The notes beneath the pieces are model-generated. The model made no database searches, was not told the origin of the DNA, and worked only from the letters and a program-made list of their open reading frames with translations. Both the position numbers and the translations under genes were made by a program. A DNA stretch of 5,578 nt from Solirubrobacterales bacterium (GTDB lineage Bacteria; Actinomycetota; Thermoleophilia; Solirubrobacterales; Solirubrobacteraceae), in contig PLYX01000107.1 in the NCBI GenBank assembly GCA_003151895.1, positions 1-5,578 on the forward strand, written 5' to 3'. Numbering within the stretch: position 1 is the stretch's first letter; each line of letters starts with the position of its first letter. This document shows positions 1 through 5,085 of this stretch, in pieces.

Positions 1-88
1 TGCCGATGTAGTTGTGCTTGAGCGTGCGCGCCTCCTCTTGCGCGAGAACGACCACCTGCCGGGCCCGTTCTGTGAATCGCTCGAACAT
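1..88 (-). CDS. clpC: ClpC-type AAA+ Clp ATPase, N-terminal fragment (truncated by window edge)
   Basis: Only the first 29 codons lie in the window; base 1 begins codon 30. The translation opens MFERFTERARQVVVLAQEE and continues to HNYIG, which is the hallmark start of the Clp N-domain of ClpC (usual form MFERFT-RARxVVxLAQEEAR-L-HNYIGTEH). ClpC is a cytoplasmic hexameric unfoldase that feeds substrates to ClpP and belongs to the protein quality-control system; full proteins are about 810-850 residues. The ATG at 88-86 is preceded by a strong purine-rich ribosome site (revcomp of 95-104) six nucleotides upstream, the best Shine-Dalgarno sequence in the window. It follows lysS on the same strand after 100 nt, the neighbour order seen in many Gram-positive bacteria. 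The two AAA+ domains are outside the window and cannot be checked. Confidence 0.93.
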   Translation of the reverse strand, partial: MFERFTERARQVVVLAQEEARTLKHNYIG

Positions 89-94
89 GGGGTG

Positions 95-104
95 CTTCCT
101 TCCT
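95..104 (-). promoter_or_regulatory. Strong Shine-Dalgarno site of clpC
   Basis: On the minus strand this reads AGGAAGGAAG, with six nucleotides (CACCCC) before the clpC ATG. It contains GGA twice and fixes the clpC start. It is worth noting because the other genes here have weak or no recognisable ribosome site. Confidence 0.8.
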
Positions 105-179
105 GTGCGGGCCACGAGCAACGCGCTTGCGGTCCTATCGGCGCCTTTCAGGCAGTCTACCAACCGGCCCTTCGGCCCT

Positions 180-197
180 CGCGACCTTTCAGTCGCG
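180..197 (-). repeat. 6-bp inverted repeat overlapping the lysS stop codon
   Basis: CGCGAC (180-185) and GTCGCG (192-197) form a perfect 6-bp stem with a 6-nt loop containing the lysS stop codon (189-191). No U-run follows on the minus strand, so it is not a canonical intrinsic terminator. It could slow RNA polymerase, protect the 3' end or be chance. The rest of the 100-nt lysS-clpC gap shows no clear promoter. Confidence 0.3.
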
Positions 198-1670
198 CAT
201 GGCGGGGAACAGCACGACCTCGCGGATCGAGCTCTGCTTTGTAAGCAGCATCACGAGCCTGTCGATCCCCACCCCGACACCCCCCGTGGGAGGCATCCCG
301 TGCTCAAGCGCCTCCAGGAAGAGCTCGTCGTGAGGCTGGGTCTCCTCGTCGCCCGCTGCCGCGAGCCCACGTTGGGCCTCGAAGCGCTCGCGCTGCTCGT
401 CGGGGTCGGTGAGCTCGCTGAACGCGTTGGCGATCTCCATGCCCCCGGCGAACGCCTCCCAGCGCTCGGCCAGGCCCTGCTCGGAGCGATGGGCGCGCGC
501 GAACGGCGAGAGCTCGATCGGGTAGTCGAGCACGAACGTCGGCTGGAGCAGGGTGGGCTCGACGTACTTGGAGAGCAGATCGTCGGCGAGCGCCGGCCAC
601 GTGAGCCCCTCGATGGGCATCTGCAGGCCACGCTCGGCGATCGCGGCGGCGAGCGAGGGGGCGTCGCGGTGGGCGCGCAGGTCGATGCCGGCGCCCTCCT
701 GGACGGCCTCCACGAACCGGACCCGCCGCCACGGCGCGGAGAAGTCGATCTCGCCCTTGTAGGCGACCGCGCCCGCCACCCCCCCCACCATCGCCTCAAG
801 GCGCGCCGCCTCGTCGGTGTAGTCGGCGTAGGCCTCATACCACTCCACCATCGTGAACTCGGGGTTGTGCTTGGTGGATAGGCCCTCGTTGCGGAAGTCC
901 TTGCCGAGCTCGTATACGCGCTCCAGGCCCCCCACGATCAGTCGCTTGAGATAGAGCTCGGTGGCGATGCGCAGGTAGAGCCGGCGATTAAGCGCGTTGT
1001 GGTGGGTCGTGAACGGCCGTGCCAGAGCGCCGCCGTAGAGCGGCTGCAGCACCGGCGTCTCGACCTCCAGGAAGCCCTCCCCGTCGAGGTAGGCGCGCAC
1101 GGCGGAGACGATGCGCGCGCGATCGACGAACAGCTTGCGGGCATCCTCGTTTGCGATCAGGTCGAGCTCGCGCCGGCGATGGCGGGTCTCCACGTCGATC
1201 AACCCGGCGTGCTTGTCGGGCGGCGGGCGCAGCGCCTTGCCGAGAATCTCGAAGCGCTCTACCCGCAAGGTGAGCTCGCCGTGACGGCTGCGCAGGGGAG
1301 CGCCGTCGACGCCGAGCAGGTCGCCGAGGTCGAGCGAGAGCAGTTGCTTGAGCGTGTCGGCGCCGAGCACGTCGGCGCGCGCGTGAAGCTGGATCTTGCC
1401 GGTGCGATCGACGAGGTCGAGGAACGCCGCCTTGCCGGCGCCGCGACGGGCGGCCAGGCGACCAGCCACACGGTGGACGTCGTCGGTCTCCTCGCCCACC
1501 TCCAGGCGCTCGTAGGCGCCGCGCACGCTCGCAATCGGCTCGACCCCGGGGTAGGAGTAGGGCGCGAGCTCCCCGCCGGCCTCGCGCAGCCTCTGCGCCT
1601 TGGCGCGGCGCTCGGCGATCAACTCAGGCAGGCCGTGTGCCCGGTGCTCCCGCTGCTCGCTCTCGCTCAC
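189..1670 (-). CDS. lysS: Lysyl-tRNA synthetase, class II
   Basis: Charges tRNA-Lys with lysine in the cytoplasm via a lysyl-adenylate. The 493-residue product has the normal length of bacterial class II LysRS. An N-terminal OB-fold anticodon-binding domain covers about residues 65-145 (VAGRLAARR, then FLDLVDRTGKIQL). The catalytic core carries a motif-1 region with FLEVETPVLQP at 200-210, then PFTTHHNAL, motif 2 with DFRNEG at 258-263 and HNPEFTMVEWY, and motif 3 GGVGVGIDRLVML ending with Arg471. The C-terminus SIREVVLFPAMRD is typical. One family position differs: RIATELYLKR replaces the usual RIAPELYLKR. The start is a GTG at 1670-1668, ten nucleotides after the greA stop and with no Shine-Dalgarno sequence, so translation is probably coupled to greA. 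An 8-base G run (coding strand, 786-779) lies inside the gene, but the frame is intact. The identification is secure; the exact start is less so. Confidence 0.99.
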   Translation of the reverse strand: MSESEQREHRAHGLPELIAERRAKAQRLREAGGELAPYSYPGVEPIASVRGAYERLEVGEETDDVHRVAGRLAARRGAGKAAFLDLVDRTGKIQLHARADVLGADTLKQLLSLDLGDLLGVDGAPLRSRHGELTLRVERFEILGKALRPPPDKHAGLIDVETRHRRRELDLIANEDARKLFVDRARIVSAVRAYLDGEGFLEVETPVLQPLYGGALARPFTTHHNALNRRLYLRIATELYLKRLIVGGLERVYELGKDFRNEGLSTKHNPEFTMVEWYEAYADYTDEAARLEAMVGGVAGAVAYKGEIDFSAPWRRVRFVEAVQEGAGIDLRAHRDAPSLAAAIAERGLQMPIEGLTWPALADDLLSKYVEPTLLQPTFVLDYPIELSPFARAHRSEQGLAERWEAFAGGMEIANAFSELTDPDEQRERFEAQRGLAAAGDEETQPHDELFLEALEHGMPPTGGVGVGIDRLVMLLTKQSSIREVVLFPAMRD

Positions 1671-1680
1671 GCGCGAGAGC

Positions 1681-2166
1681 TTATTTGAGACCGATGTCGA
1701 TCTTCGTGATCTTCAGCTTGCGGGCGGGACCGCGCGGGACCTGCACGGCAACGATGTCGTTGCGCTTGTGTCCGATCAGGGCGCGACCGACCGGCGACTC
1801 GTTGGAGAGCTTGGCCTCTTCGGGGTTGGCCTCGGCGGAGCCGACGATCGTGTACTTGACCGACTTGCCCGTCTTCTCGTCCTTGACGTGCACCACCGAG
1901 CCGACGCCGACGATGTCGGTTGAGATCTCGTTCGAGTCGATTACGGTCGCCATGCGCACCTTCTCCTGGAGCGTGGCGATCCTGCTCTCCAGCATCGCCT
2001 GCTCGTTCTTGGCGTCGTCGTACTCGGAGTTCTCGGTGATGTCACCGAACTCGCGCGCCTCCTTGATCCGTTGGGCCACCTCGCGGCGCTTGGCGGTGGA
2101 CAGCAGCTCGAGCTCGTCTTTGAGCTTCTCGAGGCCTTCGGGGGTGAGGATGACGTCCTTCGGCAT
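1681..2166 (-). CDS. greA: Transcription elongation factor GreA
   Basis: GreA enters the RNA polymerase secondary channel and stimulates cleavage of the 3' end of backtracked RNA. The 161-residue product matches the family length (about 158). Residues 1-75 form the antiparallel coiled coil. Its tip reads FGDITENSEY (40-49) and carries the two acidic residues Asp42 and Glu45, equivalent to Asp41 and Glu44 of E. coli GreA. Residues 80-161 form the FKBP-like C-terminal domain with the signature SPVGRALIGHK (124-134). The ATG at 2166-2164 has a short GAGGG ribosome site (2171-2175) four nucleotides upstream. lysS begins ten nucleotides after the TAA stop, so the two are very likely one transcript. 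The dusB terminator ends only about 40 bp upstream, so the promoter must lie in that short gap or inside the end of dusB. Confidence 0.99.
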   Translation of the reverse strand: MPKDVILTPEGLEKLKDELELLSTAKRREVAQRIKEAREFGDITENSEYDDAKNEQAMLESRIATLQEKVRMATVIDSNEISTDIVGVGSVVHVKDEKTGKSVKYTIVGSAEANPEEAKLSNESPVGRALIGHKRNDIVAVQVPRGPARKLKITKIDIGLK

Positions 2167-2207
2167 GTGACCCTCGGGGTGGCTGGTTGGCTTTTGATGG
2201 GACGATG

Positions 2208-2229
2208 AAAAACCCGCCCTTCAGGCGGG
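2208..2229 (-). terminator. Intrinsic terminator overlapping the end of dusB
   Basis: Read on the minus strand: CCCGCC (2229-2224), loop TGAAG (2223-2219), GGCGGG (2218-2213), then five T (2212-2208). A 6-bp all-GC stem followed directly by a U-run is a classic rho-independent terminator. The dusB stop codon TGA (2223-2221) lies in the loop, and the last two sense codons (Pro, Ala) lie in the 5' arm. It ends dusB transcription about 40 bp before greA. If the greA promoter lies inside dusB, the same hairpin would act as a leader attenuator for greA-lysS. Confidence 0.85.
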
Positions 2230-3336
2230 GATCGCCGTCATCGGGAGTGCGGCGAGCGCAGCAGTATAGCGAGCGTCCTTGAGCGTGGGGGCTCTCTGCA
2301 GTGACTCTCCCAAAGCCTTCGCATGCGCCTTCTCCAGCCCGAGGCGCGCAACGTACCATGGGTAGAACTTACGTAGGTAGCGCGTGGCCCGTTCCAGCCC
2401 CAAATGCTCGACCGCACGGTCGATCGTCCAGTCGAGCTCGTCGAGGATCTCCGCGCGCGTGGGCTCGCCCTCGCGCGCGCCCAGCAGCTGCTCGAACAGC
2501 CACGGGTTGCCGAGTGAGCCGCGCGCGAGCATCACGGCGGCGGCGCCCGTCTGATGGAAGGCGGCAAGGGCGCCCTCCGCGTCGTGCAGCCCACCCGTGA
2601 GGATCACGGGCGCTCCCAGCGTTTCGACAAGACGCGCCGCGAGCTCGTAGTCGGGGACGCCTTTGTGGTGGACCGCAGCCGAGCGCGGGTGAAACGCGAT
2701 CGCCGCCACACCCGCCTCGTCCACAAGGCGCCGTGCGAGCTCGAACCCGCTCTCCTCCCCCGGGCGCCTGCCGGAGCGCAGCTTGACCGTCACCGGCAGG
2801 CCGCTGCCCTCGCGGGCGGCCTGCGCGACCGCCACCGCCACGTCGGGGTCGTCGAGCAGGGCGGCGCCGGCGCCGGTCTTGCACACCTTCGGCACGGGGC
2901 AGCCCATGTTCAGGTCGATCGCGTCCGCCCCGGCTTCTGCCACGATCCCCGCCGCGACGCGCATCACGGCGGGGTCTTGGCCGAAGAGCTGGATGGAGAT
3001 GATCCCCGCCAGCCCACCGAACCCGGCGGTTCCGATCTCGCCACCGGCTGGCGTGGGTGGGCCTCCTAGCGTGGGTGGGCCTCCTAGCGTGGGTGGGCCT
3101 CCTATGATCCGCTCGCGCGGGTCGATGCGCAGCATCTCCACGCAAGTGCGCTTGTTGCCGTGGAAGATGGCGTGGCTCGAGACCATCTCAGAGACCGCCA
3201 TCCCGGCGCCGTAGCGCTTTGCCTGGAGCCTCACGAACCAGTTGCCGATGCCCGCCAGCGGGGCGAGCATCACGCGGTTGGGAACCGTGAGGGGACCGAG
3301 CGTCCAGGGGTCTGTGAGGCGGGCTGGGGATGCCAT
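2221..3336 (-). CDS. dusB: tRNA-dihydrouridine synthase (DusB family) with an in-frame 35-residue insertion
   Basis: FMN-dependent enzyme that reduces specific uridines in tRNA to dihydrouridine. At 371 residues it is longer than typical DusB (about 320-335), mostly because of an insertion. The TIM-barrel domain begins with NRVMLAPLAGIGN (20-32), followed by VSEMVSSHA. The active-site signature LNMGCPVPKVCKTGAGAALL (142-161) contains the catalytic Cys146. VTVKLRSG holds Lys185, AFHPRSA holds His216, and ARGSLGNPWLFEQL (271-284) matches the FMN-phosphate loop. The helical C-terminal domain includes LRKFYPWY. Between Ile77 and Ile113 lie 35 extra residues (78-112) rich in Gly and Pro, including three GGPPT units; without them the text reads RERIISIQLFG, as in ordinary DusB. 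The frame is open and all core motifs are present, so the gene is probably functional. The ATG at 3336-3334 has no Shine-Dalgarno site but has an AATAAT hexamer six bases upstream, suggesting a leaderless mRNA. An intrinsic terminator overlaps its stop codon. Confidence 0.97.
   Translation of the reverse strand: MASPARLTDPWTLGPLTVPNRVMLAPLAGIGNWFVRLQAKRYGAGMAVSEMVSSHAIFHGNKRTCVEMLRIDPRERIIGGPPTLGGPPTLGGPPTPAGGEIGTAGFGGLAGIISIQLFGQDPAVMRVAAGIVAEAGADAIDLNMGCPVPKVCKTGAGAALLDDPDVAVAVAQAAREGSGLPVTVKLRSGRRPGEESGFELARRLVDEAGVAAIAFHPRSAAVHHKGVPDYELAARLVETLGAPVILTGGLHDAEGALAAFHQTGAAAVMLARGSLGNPWLFEQLLGAREGEPTRAEILDELDWTIDRAVEHLGLERATRYLRKFYPWYVARLGLEKAHAKALGESLQRAPTLKDARYTAALAALPMTAIPA
2263..2268 (-). 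promoter_or_regulatory. Possible -10 box for greA-lysS inside the 3' end of dusB
   Basis: TATACT on the minus strand matches five of six bases of the TATAAT consensus and lies about 97 bp upstream of the greA start. No convincing -35 hexamer sits 16-18 bp upstream (the 17-bp position reads CCCCCA). If used, the transcript would begin near 2256 and pass through the 2208-2229 hairpin before greA. The call is tentative. Confidence 0.2.
3006..3110. mobile_element. 105-bp repeat-type insert in dusB flanked by a 7-bp direct repeat
   Basis: ATGATCC occurs at 2999-3005 and again at 3104-3110, exactly 105 bp apart. Deleting one copy plus the 98 bases between them joins Arg76-Ile77 directly to Ile-Ser-Ile-Gln-Leu-Phe-Gly and restores a standard DusB core. 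The insert has two modules. The left one (3007-3053) is a stem-loop with a perfect 8-bp stem, CGCCAGCC (3007-3014) and GGCTGGCG (3046-3053), enclosing a smaller hairpin GAACC/GGTTC (3019-3023 and 3028-3032). The right one (3051-3104) is a triple 18-bp tandem repeat. It encodes no transposase. The direct repeat looks like a target-site duplication of a small non-autonomous palindromic element, but repair or template switching at a 7-bp homology could leave the same trace. Its mobile nature is inferred; the geometry is directly visible. Confidence 0.5.
3051..3104. repeat. Three exact tandem copies of an 18-bp unit in dusB
   Basis: The unit GCGTGGGTGGGCCTCCTA occurs at 3051-3068, 3069-3086 and 3087-3104 with no mismatches. 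Eighteen bases is six codons, so copy-number changes keep the dusB frame. The dusB strand encodes GGPPT repeats joined by Leu. The opposite strand reads GGPPSV repeats, because the unit core GGAGGCCCACC is an imperfect palindrome. The plus strand carries six GGG runs (3055-3097) with loops of 1 and 11 nt, which could form a long-loop G-quadruplex. Perfect identity of the copies suggests recent expansion or active homogenisation. Confidence 0.95.
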
Positions 3337-3342
3337 GGGACC

Positions 3343-3348
3343 ATTATT
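3343..3348 (-). promoter_or_regulatory. Candidate -10 box for leaderless dusB mRNA
   Basis: The minus strand reads AATAAT, five of six bases of the consensus, ending six bases before the dusB ATG. A start point 6-7 nt downstream would fall on the ATG itself. The absence of any Shine-Dalgarno sequence before dusB agrees with a leaderless transcript, common in Actinobacteria. No good -35 element is visible, and an alternative TATAAA hexamer lies at 3379-3384. Confidence 0.35.
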
Positions 3349-3370
3349 GTGGGGGCGGAAGATAAAGGCC

Positions 3371-3463
3371 GAGAGGTGTTTATATACTTTTTGAAATTTT
3401 ACTATTGTGGATACAAAGTGTATAGACTATCGCAAAATTTCAAAAAAGAACACACACCATCTC
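3371..3463. repeat. AT-rich near-perfect palindrome in the coaX-dusB intergenic region
   Basis: All arms share one centre, base 3417. TTTTTGAAATTTT (3388-3400) pairs perfectly with 3434-3446 (13 bp), and ATACA (3411-3415) pairs with TGTAT (3419-3423). Between the arms, 3402, 3404, 3405, 3407 and 3408 also match their partners, so 23 of 29 positions pair. The symmetry may extend weakly to GAGA (3371-3374) and TCTC (3460-3463). Bases 3381-3450 are about 24% GC in a strongly GC-rich window. It has A-runs rather than U-runs after the 3' arm on either strand, so it is not a normal terminator. TTGAAA hexamers face inward on both strands (3391-3396 and 3438-3443). Options are an operator for a dimeric regulator, overlapping promoters, or a remnant of a small palindromic element. 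The remaining part of the 201-bp gap (3464-3537) shows only an 8-bp GGGGCCCC palindrome at 3507-3514. Confidence 0.8.
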
Positions 3464-3537
3464 CGACCCTTGAGGTTTCTCCACCCGCTCCACAAGCTCT
3501 CTCGACGGGGCCCCCACAACCCACCACGAGATCGTCC

Positions 3538-4305
3538 TCACTGGGCGTTGAGCGCATGGATGAGTCGCAGTCCCGTGAGGGTGAGCATGTCGTCGATCTC
3601 CTCGATCTCCTCGGTGAAGGGGACCACGAGCCGGGCGAGGCCTCCGGTTGCGACCACATCGGCATGCCCGCCGAGCTCGTCGTAGAGGCGGCGCAGGATC
3701 GCGTCGATGGCTCCGGCGTAGCCGAACACGACACCCGAGCGGATCGCGTCGATCGTGTTCTTGGCGATCGCCGTCTTTGGGGGCGCCAGCTCGACCTTGG
3801 GCAGCCGCGCGCCGCGCTCGGTGAGCGCGTCGAGCGAGATCTCGATGCCGGTCATGAGCGACCCGCCGATGTAGTCCCCCTCAGCGGACACGACGTCGAA
3901 GGTGGTGGCGGTGCCGAAGTCCACGCACACCGCGGGACCACCGAAGCGCGCGCGCAGGGCGACCGCGTTGACGAGCCTGTCGGCGCCAATCTCGCGCGGG
4001 TTGTCGTAGCGGATCGCCATGCCCGTCTTCAGGCCCGGGCCGACGACGAGCATGTCGTGGCCGAGGTAGCGCTCTGCCATGGCGGTCCATTCCGGCTCCA
4101 GGTGGGGCACGGTGGAGGAGACGATCGAGGCGCTCAGGTCCTTGAAGGAGAGACCGCGCAGCTCGAGCAGGTTTCCGAGCGCGGCGCCGAGCTCGTCCGC
4201 GGTGGACTCGCGAACCGTGGCAAAGCGCCAGTGCTCGACGAGCTCCTCGCCACGAAAAGTCCCAAAGTGGGTTTGGGTGTTGCCGACGTCGACGACAAGC
4301 AGCAT
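3538..4305 (-). CDS. coaX: Type III pantothenate kinase
   Basis: Phosphorylates pantothenate with ATP, the first step of coenzyme A synthesis, in the cytoplasm. The 255-residue protein has the usual CoaX length and ASKHA fold. The N-terminal phosphate motif is DVGNTQT (6-12). IGADRLVNAVAL (107-117) contains the catalytic-base Asp109. VDFGTATTFDVV (128-139) contains the second Asp/Gly-Thr motif, with Asp129 in the monovalent-cation region. GDYIGGSLMTGIEIS (143-157) corresponds to the usual GG-I-PGI segment, with Thr152 where Pro is common. A C-terminal VVATGGLARL (217-226) completes the core. The ATG at 4305-4303 has no Shine-Dalgarno site but follows a CATAAT hexamer, suggesting leaderless translation. 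It is divergent from the GST-like gene, whose start is 22 bp away. dusB lies downstream on the same strand after 201 bp; no clear terminator was found behind coaX. Confidence 0.98.
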   Translation of the reverse strand: MLLVVDVGNTQTHFGTFRGEELVEHWRFATVRESTADELGAALGNLLELRGLSFKDLSASIVSSTVPHLEPEWTAMAERYLGHDMLVVGPGLKTGMAIRYDNPREIGADRLVNAVALRARFGGPAVCVDFGTATTFDVVSAEGDYIGGSLMTGIEISLDALTERGARLPKVELAPPKTAIAKNTIDAIRSGVVFGYAGAIDAILRRLYDELGGHADVVATGGLARLVVPFTEEIEEIDDMLTLTGLRLIHALNAQ

Positions 4306-4313
4306 GGCGAGGG

Positions 4314-4319
4314 ATTATG
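4314..4319 (-). promoter_or_regulatory. Candidate -10 box for leaderless coaX mRNA
   Basis: The minus strand reads CATAAT (five of six consensus bases), followed by eight bases and then the coaX ATG. That spacing puts the transcription start within a base or two of the start codon. The 17-bp-spaced -35 position (GAGCTT) is poor. The box lies in the 22-bp gap between the divergent starts, so any -35 contacts would lie within the opposite gene. Confidence 0.4.
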
Positions 4320-4327
4320 CTCGCAGC

Positions 4328-5074
4328 GTGAAGGTGAAGCTCTACGCACTGCCCGGGTCCCACCCATGTGCCGCCGTCGAGGTGGCGTTGCGGTTGAAGT
4401 CGATCGACTACGAGCTCGTCAATCTCCTCCCGTTGACCCAGCTGGTTATCGGGCCGTTGCGCTACGGCGGCAATACGGTGCCGGGCCTGCGCATCGACGG
4501 CGAGCGTTTGGCGGGGTCGCGCACGATCATGCGCCGTCTCGACACGCTGGCGCCCGAGCCGCCGCTGCTGCCGCCGCTCTCAGATGCGGTGGCGCGCGCG
4601 CGAGTGCTGGAGGCCGAGCGCTGGGGCGACGAGGTGCTGCAGAGCGTGCCGCGGCGCATCCTCGACGCGGTGTGGCTGCGCCTGCCGGCGTGCATGGAGA
4701 GCTATGCGGGCGACGCGAAGCTCCCGCTCCCGCGAGCGCTCATACGCCCGGCGGTGCCGCTCACGGCGAAGCTGATGGCGCGCCGCAACCACGCCGACGA
4801 CGACAAGGTGAAGGCCGACCTGGCGGCGCTGCCGGCCCAGCTCGACCACATCGACGCGTGGATCGCCGACGGGGTGCTCGGCGGCGAGCAGCCGAACGCC
4901 GCCGACCTGCAGATCGGCAGCTCGATTCGACTCCTGATGACGATCGGCGACGTGAGACCGATGATCGAGAGCCGCCCAGCGCAGAGCCTCACGCGCTGGT
5001 TCGAGCCGCAGGCGGGCGAAGCGCCGGCGGGCACGCTTCCGGCGGAGTGGCTGCCGGCGCCGGCCGCGGCCTGA
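4328..5074 (+). CDS. Glutathione S-transferase-like protein
   Basis: The 248-residue product (from GTG 4328) has the two-domain GST plan. The thioredoxin-like N-terminal domain begins KVKLYALPGSHPCAAVEVAL, with the Ser-His-Pro-Cys stretch (11-14) at the usual thiol-activating position. The cis-proline turn NTVPGLRIDG (49-58, Pro52) is followed by LAGSRTIMRRL (61-71), matching the Glu/Gln-Ser-x-x-Ile thiol-binding motif but with Gly for the acidic residue. The C-terminal domain (about 85-230) is helical and includes NAADLQIGSSI (190-200), the conserved N-capping Asp segment. Substrate is unknown. Most Actinobacteria use mycothiol rather than glutathione, so the natural thiol is uncertain. An upstream in-frame ATG (4304) would overlap the coaX start codon and add eight residues; GTG 4328 is preferred because the fold begins there and GAGGGA lies 13 nt upstream. 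It converges with the next gene, 11 bp away. Confidence 0.8.
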   Translation: MKVKLYALPGSHPCAAVEVALRLKSIDYELVNLLPLTQLVIGPLRYGGNTVPGLRIDGERLAGSRTIMRRLDTLAPEPPLLPPLSDAVARARVLEAERWGDEVLQSVPRRILDAVWLRLPACMESYAGDAKLPLPRALIRPAVPLTAKLMARRNHADDDKVKADLAALPAQLDHIDAWIADGVLGGEQPNAADLQIGSSIRLLMTIGDVRPMIESRPAQSLTRWFEPQAGEAPAGTLPAEWLPAPAAA

Positions 5075-5085
5075 CGGTCTCGCGA

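Noticed and set aside
118..130. GCAA/TTGC imperfect palindrome upstream of clpC as a stress-regulator (ClgR or CtsR) operator.
   Set aside because: Only four bases per arm match and I cannot match it to a known operator consensus with confidence.
180..197. The inverted repeat at the lysS stop as an intrinsic terminator.
   Set aside because: No U-run follows it on the minus strand; only a weak structural call is justified.
12..881. A 289-codon plus-strand frame opposite lysS and clpC, and a second one at 999-1688.
   Set aside because: Both are antisense to the unmistakable lysS gene and show low-complexity translations expected from the complement of GC-rich codons.
3051..3104. The 18-bp tandem repeats as a CRISPR array.
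   Set aside because: The units are directly adjacent with no spacers, only three copies occur, and they lie within a coding gene.
2369..3145. A 258-codon minus-strand frame inside dusB.
   Set aside because: It overlaps dusB in another frame and is dominated by Arg, consistent with a shifted reading of GC-rich DNA. All DusB motifs are in the longer frame.
3388..3446. The AT-rich palindrome as a rho-independent terminator for coaX.
   Set aside because: The stem is AT-rich and neither 3' arm is followed by a U-run. The A/T runs are part of the arms themselves.
3388..3446. The AT-rich palindrome as a chromosomal dif site for XerCD.
   Set aside because: The 13-bp arms and the centre do not resemble the 11-6-11 dif layout, and no TTATGT-AAA-like arm is present.
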